64,000 nucleotides of DNA from an uncultured Collinsella sp. (GCA_958352845.1 CATWQC010000003.1:72905-136904), one strand, 5' to 3'. Shown: positions 33,192 to 42,546, counted from the stretch's first letter. Notes: generated by a model not told the origin, from the sequence alone. Program-made: numbers and translations.

Positions 33192-35099
33192 ATGGAACAG
33201 ATTATCTTGAACATACTCGAGGCTCTGCGTCGCGGCGAGACCGTGGATGACAAAGCGCTCGTCAAACTGATACATGCCGAGGCGCGCCGTGAGGGTGCCG
33301 ACAAACGCGATTTGGCCAAGCGCCGTCTGCTGCCGTTCTACCAGCGGGTTAAACGTGAGGAGCCGGCTCGTTGGGCTGGGTGGAATGTCGATGCCGAGCT
33401 GGAACGTCAACTGCTGCAGGTGCTGCGTATGAAGCCTCGTCGCACGGCTTCGGGCGTGGCAACCATTACCGTCATCACCAAGCCGTGGCCGTGCTCGGGC
33501 GATTGCCTGTTTTGCCCCAACGATCTGCGCATGCCCAAGAGCTATCTGCACGCCGAGCCAGCATGCGCCCGTGCGGAGCAAAACTGCTTCGACCCGTATC
33601 TGCAGGTGAGCGCCCGTTTGACGGCGCTTTCGCAGATGGGGCATGCGACCGATAAGATAGAGCTCATCGTGCTCGGTGGCACCTGGAGCGACTATCCGGA
33701 AGGGTATCAGACGTGGTTTATGTCGGAGCTTTTCCGTGCGCTCAATGACGATGCCGTCGCCGGCGTGGCGGCAAACCCCATGTTGGCGCGTCCAGGCATC
33801 AGCCGTGCCGAGGCGGGGCGCCTGCTCGATAGCGCTCCCGCCGATGCCCTGCCGCCGGTGGTGGCAAAGCGCCGCGAGCGCTATCGGGCCGCCGGCATTG
33901 CGACAGACGAGGTCGAGCTTGCTGCCGGCGTTGCCGACGAGCAAGGACGTGTGGATGCTGCTGTGGGCGGCTATAACCGCGCGGTGCGTCGTCTGTATGG
34001 TCCCGGTACGCCGTGGGGCGAGGTCGCCGAGTGGCAGACGGCAACGATGGAGGAACTTGAGCATCAGCAGCGCATCAACGAGACGGCGAAGCATCGCGTG
34101 GTGGGGCTCGTTATCGAGACACGCCCCGATGCCGTAACGCCGCAGGCCCTCACACTTATCCGCCGCTTGGGCTGCACCAAGATTCAGATGGGTATTCAGA
34201 GTCTTGACCAGCATCTACTCGATATCAACGAGCGCCGCATTTCGGTGGCGCAGATCGAGCGGGCGTTTTCGCTCGCGCGCCTGTTTGGCTTTAAGATCCA
34301 CGCGCACTTTATGCTCAACTTGCTGGGCGCCACGCCTGATGGGGACAAGCGCGACTACGAGCGCTTTATGACCGAGGGCGCCTTTATGCCCGACGAGGTC
34401 AAGGTCTACCCGTGCGCGCTCATCGAGGGCTCGCGTCTGGTGGGCTGTTACGAGCGTGGCGAGTGGCGCCCCTATACCGAGGACGAGCTGCTCGATGTGT
34501 TGGCCGACGACATCGTGGTGACGCCGGCGTTCTGCCGCATCAGCCGCATGATCCGCGACTTTAGCTCCGATGACATCATGGTGGGCAACAAGAAACCCAA
34601 CCTGCGCCAGCTCGTTGAGAACCGCCTGGCTGCTCGGGGTGACGGTGCGACGGTGCGTGAGATTCGCTATCGCGAGATCAGCACGGCGGGCGCCGACCTG
34701 GACGAGTTGACCCTTGACGAGGAAGTGGCGTACGAGACGCCGGTGACGCACGAGCGCTTTTTGCAGTGGGTGACACCGCAGGGCAAAATCGCGGGCTTTT
34801 TGCGCTTGTCGCTGCCCGACCGCGCGTTTGTTGCCGCGCATGCGGACGAGTTGCCGACGGTGTCGGACGAGGCGATGATTCGCGAGGTTCACGTGTATGG
34901 CATGGCGGCGCGCGTGGGCGATCAAGGCCAGGCGGCGCAGCATCACGGGTTGGGGCGTTTGCTCATAGAGCGTGCGTGCGAGATTGCCCGGGATGCGGGT
35001 TATGCGCGTGTCAACGTGATTAGCGCGATTGGCACACGTGAGTACTATCGTCATCTTGGATTTTATGACCATGGCCTTTATCTGCAAAAGGAGCTCTAG
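33192..35099 (+). CDS. Elp3-family radical SAM/GNAT tRNA-modifying enzyme
   Basis: 635 residues from ATG 33192. The radical SAM cysteines are Cys101, Cys105 and Cys108 (PCSGDCLFCPN), in the Elp3 context of KPWPCSGDC. TRPDAVTPQALTLIRRLGCTKIQMGIQS forms the barrel core. The C-terminal ~110 residues are a GNAT acetyltransferase domain (HHGLGRLLIERACEIARD, GTREYYRHLGF). Elp3 adds a carboxymethyl precursor to the wobble uridine (U34) of tRNAs, and bacterial and archaeal Elp3 can act alone. Length is a little over the family norm of 520-560, with an N-terminal helical extension. The next gene starts at the base after its stop. Confidence 0.93.
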   Translation: MEQIILNILEALRRGETVDDKALVKLIHAEARREGADKRDLAKRRLLPFYQRVKREEPARWAGWNVDAELERQLLQVLRMKPRRTASGVATITVITKPWPCSGDCLFCPNDLRMPKSYLHAEPACARAEQNCFDPYLQVSARLTALSQMGHATDKIELIVLGGTWSDYPEGYQTWFMSELFRALNDDAVAGVAANPMLARPGISRAEAGRLLDSAPADALPPVVAKRRERYRAAGIATDEVELAAGVADEQGRVDAAVGGYNRAVRRLYGPGTPWGEVAEWQTATMEELEHQQRINETAKHRVVGLVIETRPDAVTPQALTLIRRLGCTKIQMGIQSLDQHLLDINERRISVAQIERAFSLARLFGFKIHAHFMLNLLGATPDGDKRDYERFMTEGAFMPDEVKVYPCALIEGSRLVGCYERGEWRPYTEDELLDVLADDIVVTPAFCRISRMIRDFSSDDIMVGNKKPNLRQLVENRLAARGDGATVREIRYREISTAGADLDELTLDEEVAYETPVTHERFLQWVTPQGKIAGFLRLSLPDRAFVAAHADELPTVSDEAMIREVHVYGMAARVGDQGQAAQHHGLGRLLIERACEIARDAGYARVNVISAIGTREYYRHLGFYDHGLYLQKEL

Positions 35100-35978
35100 A
35101 TGAACAAGCCGAGTGTTTCTGCCGGCGTCGTTGCCGGCGTTGCTCTGGGGGCCGCGGCGCTTGGCGCGGCCGCTGTCGCTGTCCGTGCTGCCTGTCTGCA
35201 GGTTGCGCGAACCCGCAATGGGTTGGCGCGTGTGAAACGCGTGCACGATGAGGGCGGCGACGAAGTCCGTGCATTGGTGCAAGGCGGCGTTTACCAAAGC
35301 GCAAGCTACGTTGGCGAGCGTTGGGCGGAGCCCGTCTTTGCGTACTATCGCGCGTTTGACGACGTGTTTGAGGCTGAGGACGCAATGCGTGATGCTTACG
35401 GGCATGGTATCGACCGTATGCTCATGCTGGGCGGCGGCGGGTTTGCCTATCCCAAGTTTGCACTGATGTCGCACGAGAGCTTGCGCATGGACGTCATTGA
35501 GTACGATGCCGAGATTACGCGCCTGGCGCGCCGTTGGTTCTACCTGGACGAGCTGGAGCGCACGGTGGGCGATCGCCTGCGAGTGATTACCGCTGAGGCT
35601 CGCTCGTATCTGGGCGTGACGAGCGTGGGTCATCGTCGCTACGACGTGGTCGTGAGCGATTGCTTTGGCGGTGCCGAGCCCGTACGCGAGCTGGCGACGG
35701 TTGAGGCATTGCGTTTGGTGCGAGGCAGCCTGAACCCCGGGGGCATCTATGTTGCCAATATCGTGAGTGCGAACAGGGGGAGCGACGTGACGTTCCTGCG
35801 CGATTGCGTTGCCGCGGCACTCGAGGTATTCGCCCACGCCTGGGTGGTCCCATGCGGCGATGCGGAGTTCGGCGGCGAGGAGAACTACCTGCTCATCGCC
35901 AGCGACGGCGACTATGTCTTTGCCGAAGCTGTGCCCTTCGACACCGACTTCCTCGGCACCGTCCTTCACGACAAGTAA
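35100..35978 (+). CDS. Spermidine synthase-like protein with N-terminal membrane segment
   Basis: 292 residues from ATG 35100; the ribosome site AAGGAG lies inside the end of the Elp3 gene, so the two are coupled. The first 30 residues form one hydrophobic Ala/Val/Gly-rich segment. The rest is a Rossmann-fold domain with MLMLGGGGFAYPKF (AdoMet or decarboxylated-AdoMet site), VIEYDAEITRLARRWF and DVVVSDCFGG, as in spermidine synthases and the related fused-MFS spermidine-synthase-like proteins. The exact reaction is unknown; a true polyamine role is not shown by the sequence. Confidence 0.85.
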   Translation: MNKPSVSAGVVAGVALGAAALGAAAVAVRAACLQVARTRNGLARVKRVHDEGGDEVRALVQGGVYQSASYVGERWAEPVFAYYRAFDDVFEAEDAMRDAYGHGIDRMLMLGGGGFAYPKFALMSHESLRMDVIEYDAEITRLARRWFYLDELERTVGDRLRVITAEARSYLGVTSVGHRRYDVVVSDCFGGAEPVRELATVEALRLVRGSLNPGGIYVANIVSANRGSDVTFLRDCVAAALEVFAHAWVVPCGDAEFGGEENYLLIASDGDYVFAEAVPFDTDFLGTVLHDK

Positions 35979-36004
35979 GTCTCTCCGTCCCAAAAAGACG
36001 GGTC

Positions 36005-38449
36005 TTAGGCGTGGTCGCTCCAGCTGCGGACACGCTGCTTCATGCCCTCTATGTCGAGCACGCCTTCGGCAAAGCCCTTGCGCACGAGCTCTTCGGGAAC
36101 AAACTCGTCGTAGCGGTCAAAATAAGGCACCTCGCCGGGATAGACGAGCTCGATGGGATCGAAGTCCTTCTCGGCCTCGGCGGCGAGCACCTCAAAGAAC
36201 GTCTCCTCGTCGGCCTTCATCTTAAACTGCATAAAGTACGGGCGTGATGGGTCGAGTCCGCGAAGGCCCAACTCCGCGGCACATTTAATCTTGAGCATGC
36301 GCTCGAGGGCCAAAAAGGCGTAGCTGCCCAGCCAGGGGAAGAGCACCCAGGTATCGCCGCCCAGGTTAATGAGCGGTTTAGTTCCCGCGCCCGAAATCTC
36401 GGCCGTATGACGAGCCTGCGCAAGGCGGGCCCGTGCGTTACCCATAAGGTACGGATACGCGGTGTGTTCGTTGAGCGCCTTGCGCATGCGCTCGAGTACG
36501 TGTGTATTGATGTCACCGGGACAGTCGCCAAAGTAGGCCGGCACCCGGCCCTTGACCTGCGTGGCAAAGACGGTATGACGCTTCCAGTCCACTTCCTCGA
36601 CAATCCAGCAGTGTCCGGCGATGGCGATGCGCTCACCGGGCGGTGGCGGATTGACGATCGTGCCCAGCTCGGCCGATTCGCTCCGGACGGTAAACTCCTC
36701 GTTTTCCTGGAACACGGCGTAGAACTTAAAGTTGTTGATGATGCGCTCGCCCGCGAGACCCACGATGAGCCCGCCACCTTCGGTGACCTGGATATGGTCG
36801 ATCTTAATGAGGTGACGTAGCAGCACACGGTAATCGTCTGCCGAGACACGGTGGAAATAGCTGAGCGAGAGCACGCGCTGGGCAAGTTCGGCCGGCGTGA
36901 GCTCGCCGGTGCTGGCGAGGGTCGACATAGTCTGGTGATAGAGCAGACTGTAAGGGAGTCGATCGAGCTCGGGCGGCTCGACCCACTTTTCCTCGCGATA
37001 GAGTTGTACGAGCGCGATACCCTGCAGGAGCTTCCACGGAATGGTCTCGGGCATCATCGTACGCGGCTCGGGCTCTTCCTCGCGCATGACAAACCACATC
37101 TCGGGCGGAAGATCGCGGCGCCCCGTGCGGCCCATTCGCTGCAAAAAGGAGCTGACGGTAAACGGCGCATCGATCTGAAACGCACGCTCCAGACGGCCGA
37201 TATCGATGCCGAGTTCCAGCGTAGAGGTGGTAACGGTCGTCTGTGCCTGTTCCTCGTCGCGCATAAGCTCTTCTGCCGTCTCACGCAACGATGCCGAAAG
37301 ATTGCCGTGATGGATGAGGAAACGGTCGGGCTCGTGTCGACTTTCGCAGTAGCTGCGCAGCATGGAGCATACGGCCTCCGCCTCTTCGCGCGAGTTGGCA
37401 AAGACCAGGCACTTGCGGCCGCGGGTGTGTTCGAAGATATAGCCCATGCCGGGGTCGGCGTTGTCTGGTGCTGTGTCGGTGGGGTTGAGTAATGCCTGTT
37501 CGGGTGCTCGGGGAATGTCGACTTCGCCCTCGGGGGCCGAGGAAGCGCGACTGTCCTTGGGGGCAGCCTTGCCCCGTGCCTGCTCGCGACGTTGGCGGCG
37601 TTCCTCCTGTGTGAGTTGTCCGCTATGGCGCATGTCTTGGGTGCTGACGGGCAGTGCCGCGGGTGCCGCTGCCTCAATGCGCTCGCATGCAAGCACTTCG
37701 GCCTCTTGAGGACCCATGCTCTTGAATCCCCGCTGCTGCGCCTGGGGACCCGAGTTGTAGAAGTGCTCCATGGAGATACGCCACACGCGGCGCGGTTCCT
37801 CAAAACGAGGGATAACGCAGTCGCGTCCCGTTCCCTGCGAGAGAAAGGCACCCGTGCGCTCGGGGTCGCCGATGGTAGCCGAAAGGCCAATGCGGCGGGG
37901 TTGTACGCCGGCCATGCGCGACAGGCGCTCAATAAGGCAGAGCGTCTGCCCGCCTCGATCGCCGCGCACAAGCGAATGGACCTCGTCGATGACGACGTAG
38001 CGCAGATCGCAGAACATGCGCGGAATCGCCATGTGCTTATGGATCAAGAGCGCCTCGAGCGACTCGGGCGTAATCTGCAAGATACCGCTCGGCTTTTTGA
38101 TGAGCTTTGCCTTGTGCGACTGCGAAACGTCGCCATGCCAGTGCCAGACGGGGATGTCGGCTTCTTCGCACAGGTCATTGAGACGGACGAACTGATCGTT
38201 GATGAGCGCCTTGAGGGGGCCAATGTAGAGGGCGCCCACGCTTGCGGGCGGGTTCTCCCAAAACTCGGTCAGGATGGGAAAGAAGGCCGCTTCGGTTTTG
38301 CCGGAAGCTGTGGATGCCGTTAGGAGCACATTGTCTTGTGTGTTAAAGATGGCATCTGCTGCCGCAACCTGGATAGAGCGCAGACTCTCCCAATCGTGGG
38401 AGTAGATGAAGTCTTGGATAAACGGGGCGTAGCGGTCAAAGGCGTTCAC
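36005..38449 (-). CDS. Shango-type DEAD/DEAH helicase (SngC-like)
   Basis: 814 residues from GTG 38449, with GAGGAGG four bases upstream. Walker A ASTASGKT (45-52), DEVH (155-158), LSATIGDPERTG, a linker rich in Arg/Ala/Gln, then the second RecA domain with ATTTVTTSTLELGIDIG-like motif V and QRMGRTGRRDLP (motif VI). This resembles Lhr/MrfA-type superfamily 2 helicases. The C-terminal ~280 residues are not recognised. It is the last gene of the minus-strand cassette SngA-SngB-SngC and would supply nucleic-acid translocase activity. A REP-like palindrome lies in the 116-bp gap before it. Confidence 0.85.
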   Translation of the reverse strand: MNAFDRYAPFIQDFIYSHDWESLRSIQVAAADAIFNTQDNVLLTASTASGKTEAAFFPILTEFWENPPASVGALYIGPLKALINDQFVRLNDLCEEADIPVWHWHGDVSQSHKAKLIKKPSGILQITPESLEALLIHKHMAIPRMFCDLRYVVIDEVHSLVRGDRGGQTLCLIERLSRMAGVQPRRIGLSATIGDPERTGAFLSQGTGRDCVIPRFEEPRRVWRISMEHFYNSGPQAQQRGFKSMGPQEAEVLACERIEAAAPAALPVSTQDMRHSGQLTQEERRQRREQARGKAAPKDSRASSAPEGEVDIPRAPEQALLNPTDTAPDNADPGMGYIFEHTRGRKCLVFANSREEAEAVCSMLRSYCESRHEPDRFLIHHGNLSASLRETAEELMRDEEQAQTTVTTSTLELGIDIGRLERAFQIDAPFTVSSFLQRMGRTGRRDLPPEMWFVMREEEPEPRTMMPETIPWKLLQGIALVQLYREEKWVEPPELDRLPYSLLYHQTMSTLASTGELTPAELAQRVLSLSYFHRVSADDYRVLLRHLIKIDHIQVTEGGGLIVGLAGERIINNFKFYAVFQENEEFTVRSESAELGTIVNPPPPGERIAIAGHCWIVEEVDWKRHTVFATQVKGRVPAYFGDCPGDINTHVLERMRKALNEHTAYPYLMGNARARLAQARHTAEISGAGTKPLINLGGDTWVLFPWLGSYAFLALERMLKIKCAAELGLRGLDPSRPYFMQFKMKADEETFFEVLAAEAEKDFDPIELVYPGEVPYFDRYDEFVPEELVRKGFAEGVLDIEGMKQRVRSWSDHA

Positions 38450-38530
38450 GGGGCCTCCTCTCAAAAACGAATCTCTCAGCGCGGCTGGCAACGGCTTGCT
38501 GCATGACTGCCTCAACGTTTTCCCAGATAA

Positions 38531-38567
38531 AACCTGCCAAAATAAACCTGTCCCTTTTTGGCAGGTT
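38531..38567. repeat. REP-like palindrome, copy D
   Basis: AACCTGCCAAAA (38531-38542) and TTTTGGCAGGTT (38556-38567) are perfect 12-bp arms. Its reverse complement, including flank, is about 80% identical to copy A over about 50 bases. It separates the ATPase and helicase genes of the defence cassette. Confidence 0.7.
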
Positions 38568-39870
38568 AGATGGTGAATTCGGCGAAGTTACGGTCGCCGC
38601 CTGCGGTATCGGTGTCACCTGTTGCGGCTGCCGTCGCCAGCGCGTCGCCGCCGACGCTTTGCAGCAGCTCGGCCACGTTGGCGTCGGGGTTTTGGCATAG
38701 GATGTCGAGCAGCTCGATAAAGTCACGAATGACTTCACGCGGCGTCAGATGCGTGTCGGCTCCCACGCGACCGAACTCGATCTTGAGGAAGTCCACCAAG
38801 TCGTTCTCGGTAAGCGTGGGCGTCCAGCCAAAGTAGCCGGCGTGAATTTGCATGAGTTTTTCGATCAGCACCAGCAGCTCCTCGTAGGTGAGTGGCTGCA
38901 GACGGATGATGGGCGCGAGCATGTCCTTAAGGTCCTCGCGCGCAAAGCGACCCTGAGCGAGTCGGCTGCGCAGAGCCTCGTAGGAGAACACGCCGCGGCG
39001 GCGGTCTTCGATGGAGGTTGGCGTGCCGCCCATAATCATGCCCAGGTACTGCGCCTTGCCCTGAAGTGTGTCGTTGTACATGGTCAGGATCTTCTCGTAG
39101 TTGTACTGGCGCGTGATGGCGTTGGGAATCTTATACAGATTCACGAGTTCGTCGATGAGCACCAGCATGCCCTTGTAGCCGCTGCAAACCAAAAAACGCG
39201 CGATGAGTTTGACGTAGTCGTACCAGTCGTCATCGCTGATGATGGTTGAGGACCCCAGTTCGGCGCGGGCCTCGCTCTTGGTGCGGTATTCGCCGCGGAT
39301 CCATTTGGTCACGCGGCTCATGGCTTCTTCGTCGCCCTCGGATACGGCCGTGCGATAGCGGCGGAGCATGCGGGTGAAGTCGAAGCCGTGGACCATCTCC
39401 TCGAGCGGGGCCAGTTGGGCATTGACGACCGACTCGTCGACGTCGGCGCACGAGGCGACCCAGCGATCCAGAATAAGGTTGAGCGCACCGCCCTCAGGGC
39501 GCGTCTTGGTCGATATGTTGCGGATGAGCTCGCGGTAGGTGGCAAGGCCCTGTCCCTGACCGCCCTGCAGGCGGCGCTCAGGGGAAAGGTCGGCATCAGC
39601 GACGACGAATCCCTCGCCCATGGCATGCGTTCGGATGGTCTGAAGCAAGAAGCTCTTGCCGGCGCCGTAGCGACCGACTAAGAAGCGGAAGCTCGCGCCG
39701 CCATCGGCGATGAGACTCAAATCGGTGAGCAGGGCGCGAATCTCGACCTCGCGACCCACGGTGATATAGGGAAGGCCGATGCGCGGGACCACGCCGCCCT
39801 TGAGCGAGTTAAGGATAACGGCGGCGACGCGTTTGGGTACACGGGGCGCTGCGGATGCGGTATCACTCAT
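38566..39870 (-). CDS. Shango-type ATPase (SngB-like, DUF2791/BrxD-like P-loop)
   Basis: 434 residues from ATG 39870, overlapping the end of the TerB-protein gene by eight bases. The Walker A GRYGAGKSF (66-74), the FRFLVGRYGAGKSFLLQTIR context, and Walker B MLVLIDELVNLY fit the DUF2791 ATP-binding family, also found in BREX as BrxD. NIRQYNYEKILTMYND-like helical segments and a C-terminal winged-helix-like part follow. In Shango the ATPase is thought to work with the TerB protein and helicase to block phage; this is by analogy. Confidence 0.87.
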   Translation of the reverse strand: MSDTASAAPRVPKRVAAVILNSLKGGVVPRIGLPYITVGREVEIRALLTDLSLIADGGASFRFLVGRYGAGKSFLLQTIRTHAMGEGFVVADADLSPERRLQGGQGQGLATYRELIRNISTKTRPEGGALNLILDRWVASCADVDESVVNAQLAPLEEMVHGFDFTRMLRRYRTAVSEGDEEAMSRVTKWIRGEYRTKSEARAELGSSTIISDDDWYDYVKLIARFLVCSGYKGMLVLIDELVNLYKIPNAITRQYNYEKILTMYNDTLQGKAQYLGMIMGGTPTSIEDRRRGVFSYEALRSRLAQGRFAREDLKDMLAPIIRLQPLTYEELLVLIEKLMQIHAGYFGWTPTLTENDLVDFLKIEFGRVGADTHLTPREVIRDFIELLDILCQNPDANVAELLQSVGGDALATAAATGDTDTAGGDRNFAEFTI

Positions 39871-41623
39871 GGTCTAGGTATCCTCTCACGTCTGCTTCGT
39901 AGTCCTCGATAATCTGCGGCCCTGCCGCGCTAAATTCAATTACGGTGTCGCCCACCAGGTCAAAGAGCGCCTCGTTGATGCTGTCGACGAGCATGTCCTC
40001 GCTCTGCCCCGATTGCACTACCGCCGATTCCGCCTGTACTGCGTTGTGCTCGAGCAGCGCGCGGAGATAGGCGTCTGCGGCAGGCGTGAGTTCGTTCGTG
40101 GCGTCAGCGGGCGCAACAGCTGCGAACGCGGGCGTCGGCGCGAGAAGCGGTGCCACGACACCAAACTGTTCGGTGGATATGGTTGGCTCGTCGGTCTCGT
40201 CCTGCCGAATGGGTGCCGCGACCGCCTCGACAATCGCGTCGGCTACGGGCTCGGCTTCCGGTTGCCCTGAGTCCGCTGCCTCGGCTTCCACGGGTGCGCC
40301 GTCCTCGCGCTCTTCGTCGATTAAAAGTGCTTCGCGCGTTTGCGCAGCGGCGCTCCGAATGTGCCCCAGCTGAGTCAGGTCGATATCGATCTTGACGGGC
40401 TGGTGTGCGGCGTCCCACGAAAGCCATGCCACAATCTCGTCATCGATAATCTTGGCCATATATTTGGGGACCTTTTCTTCCTTAAGGGGATGGGCGGGGT
40501 CCAGCGCCAGGCGCAGGCGTTGGTCGCAGGCGCGCATCATTTCACCGAGCTTGCTGCTCTTTTGCCTACTACCATGGATACGCATACATTCCCAAAAGCC
40601 GTTTTGGCAACGGTAGATGTGGATGGGATCCAGGCGGTATTCGCAGTCCTCGTGGCGCTCGGGCGCAAAGAATACGGCCGAGGCAAACATGGTGTAGGGC
40701 ATGGCCGTCTCCTCCCCAAACAAGCTCGCTACGATGCCGGTCTTTCGGTGCGTGTTATAGTAGCGCGCCATGCGGACATACACGGCGCATGCCACGTGGC
40801 GCAGATCGCGGTGGTGGCTGCGGTCAAGCCGCGAGTTACTTAGGTTGTACGTGGAGAGGGCGTTGATGGCGGCCATGAGTCGCTCCTCGCGCACCTCATC
40901 GGGCGGAAGGGGGAGCGTGGGCTCGGGGGTTTTGCGACGTTTGGGGGTCTGGTCGGACGGTGCCGGTGCCGGTACAAGGTCTCGTGCCGCGCGCCGCAGC
41001 TCGATAAGGGCGTTATCGAACATGACGGTTTTAGAGTCGCGGAGCAGCTTGGGGTCGAGCCCATGGAATACGGCGTAATCCTGCAACCACACGCGTGCAA
41101 ACCGATCAATGCCGGGCTCGAAGGCGCGATAGACATCCCAAAAGGCCTTGATCTTGTTAAAACCGTCGAGTGGGTCATCTACGCCAATGCCGCAAATCAG
41201 CTCATAGAGATACAGAAAGGCAAAGGACGTAGACGTTTCCTCGACGGTTCCGCGGCGCACTTGGGCACGCCAGGTAAAGTAGCCGCGCAGCTGCCGGTCG
41301 CTCATGGCGTTGTAGGTGGGAAAGTACGACTTAAAGGTGCCGTTGTAGGGACAGTCGTCCTCAAAGTCGGCCATCAGCAGGCCCTGGCGGTAAAAAAGCT
41401 CGGCTTCCGAAAGCCAGCGGCCCGCACCGCCCTTGGGGTCATCCTGCCAGCGCGATATCTCGCGCATTTTACGGTACTGGTCGGGGAGGAAATTCTGCAT
41501 CTGTCGGCCGGTTTTGAGAATCGGCTCGTCTGCGTAGACTTCATGTGAGAAGCGGGCAGACTGATGGGTCCGGGCCTCGGCCATAATGCGCTCGATGAGC
41601 ATCTTGATGTCCTGGTCGGCCAC
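39863..41623 (-). CDS. TerB-domain protein of a Shango-type defence cassette (SngA-like)
   Basis: 586 residues from GTG 41623, behind AGAGGAG. Residues ~75-200 match the TerB_N pattern (SEAELFYRQGLLMADFEDDCPYNG, SYFPTYNAMSDRQLRGYFTWR, SFAFLYLYELICGIGV). Residues ~300-460 match TerB_C (ASAVFFAPERHEDCEYRLDP, CQNGFWECMRIHG, RLRLALDPAHPLKEEKVPKY). Its acidic last 120 residues appear disordered. TerB-type proteins occur in tellurite-resistance-related and phage-defence islands. The order TerB, ATPase, helicase with overlapping starts fits the three-gene Shango system. It has its own promoter with an extended -10. Confidence 0.87.
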   Translation of the reverse strand: MADQDIKMLIERIMAEARTHQSARFSHEVYADEPILKTGRQMQNFLPDQYRKMREISRWQDDPKGGAGRWLSEAELFYRQGLLMADFEDDCPYNGTFKSYFPTYNAMSDRQLRGYFTWRAQVRRGTVEETSTSFAFLYLYELICGIGVDDPLDGFNKIKAFWDVYRAFEPGIDRFARVWLQDYAVFHGLDPKLLRDSKTVMFDNALIELRRAARDLVPAPAPSDQTPKRRKTPEPTLPLPPDEVREERLMAAINALSTYNLSNSRLDRSHHRDLRHVACAVYVRMARYYNTHRKTGIVASLFGEETAMPYTMFASAVFFAPERHEDCEYRLDPIHIYRCQNGFWECMRIHGSRQKSSKLGEMMRACDQRLRLALDPAHPLKEEKVPKYMAKIIDDEIVAWLSWDAAHQPVKIDIDLTQLGHIRSAAAQTREALLIDEEREDGAPVEAEAADSGQPEAEPVADAIVEAVAAPIRQDETDEPTISTEQFGVVAPLLAPTPAFAAVAPADATNELTPAADAYLRALLEHNAVQAESAVVQSGQSEDMLVDSINEALFDLVGDTVIEFSAAGPQIIEDYEADVRGYLDHE

Positions 41624-41660
41624 CGCTTCTCCTCTCCTAACGCAGCTACGGTGACCTCAT

Positions 41661-41669
41661 ATCATAGCA
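41661..41669 (-). promoter_or_regulatory. Extended -10 promoter of the defence cassette
   Basis: On the minus strand TGCTATGAT is an excellent extended -10, about 38 bases ahead of the GTG start. The -35 region is weak, as usual for extended -10 promoters. Confidence 0.5.
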
Positions 41670-41711
41670 CAGCATCAAACAGGTGTTCGAGATACCGCTG
41701 CGTTGATAGAT

Positions 41712-42428
41712 TTAGAACAGGAGGGCGTAGATGACGGCGATGACGACGGAGGGGAGCATATTGGCCGTGCGGAAGGTCTGAGGACGGATGAGGTTGACGC
41801 CGACGCAGAAGATGAGCATGGAGCCTACGAGCGAAAGGCTGTTGAGGGCTGCTGTGGTCATGATGGGGGAGAGCGCGCCGGCAAACAACGTGATCGTCCC
41901 CTGGAACACGGCTACGGGCAGGGCCGAGAAGATGCAGCCGCGTCCGAGCGACGCCGTCATGGTGCAGACGATGATGCAGTCCAGTGCGCCCTTGAGGGCA
42001 AGCGTTGACCAGTCGCCGAGCAGGCCGTCCTGGATCGATCCCACAATTGCCATGGCGCCGATACACACGGTGAGTGAAGTCGAGACAAAAGCGTTGGTGA
42101 ACTCGTTATCGCCCTCACTGCCGGTCTTGCGCTTGAGCCATTCGCCAAGGTTCTCGATGGCGGCTTCCAAGTTGACGGCCTCGCCGATGAGCGAACCGAG
42201 CGCAAATGAGACGATGAGCATGGTGGTGCCGGTGGTCGCTAGCGCCTTCCCATCGATAAGGAGCATCTTTTGCATGGTGCCGCCAAGGCCGATAAACAGG
42301 ACGCACAGCCCCGATGCTTTCATGAGCGTGTCTTGGATGCGCGGTGTAATGAAGCGGCCGCCCGCTAATCCCAAAAGACCGCCCGCAACTAAAAGCACAA
42401 CGTTGATGATTGTTCCCAAGCCCGGCAT
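41712..42428 (-). CDS. DUF554 family membrane protein
   Basis: 238 residues from ATG 42428, with GGAGGG upstream; in-frame extension to 42497 lacks a site. Seven or so hydrophobic segments and the conserved MPGLGTIINVVLLVAGGLLG start, RIQDTLMKASGLCVLFIGLGGTM and LKGALDCIIVCTMTASLGRGC-type helices identify DUF554 (YdfK-like). The function is unknown; a transport role has been suggested for the family. Nothing nearby points to a substrate. Confidence 0.9.
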   Translation of the reverse strand: MPGLGTIINVVLLVAGGLLGLAGGRFITPRIQDTLMKASGLCVLFIGLGGTMQKMLLIDGKALATTGTTMLIVSFALGSLIGEAVNLEAAIENLGEWLKRKTGSEGDNEFTNAFVSTSLTVCIGAMAIVGSIQDGLLGDWSTLALKGALDCIIVCTMTASLGRGCIFSALPVAVFQGTITLFAGALSPIMTTAALNSLSLVGSMLIFCVGVNLIRPQTFRTANMLPSVVIAVIYALLF

Positions 42429-42546
42429 GAGCCCTCCTGTATTGATGCCAACGTGGCAATCGTAGCAGAACGAAATGCGAGGCACATCGCGACTCATCTA
42501 ATACGTTATATAAGTGGTGTTAGGAATGATGCGCAGCATTTAAGCC

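Noticed and set aside
33192..35099. Reading the radical SAM/GNAT protein as a biotin synthase or coproporphyrinogen dehydrogenase
   Set aside because: The C-terminal GNAT domain and the Elp3 context of the cysteines fit only the Elp3 family.
32028..35993. Long minus-strand open frames (728 and 592 codons) opposite the DUF4097, Elp3 and spermidine-synthase-like genes
   Set aside because: They are shadows caused by GC-rich third positions; no motif or start signal, and the plus-strand genes are well supported.
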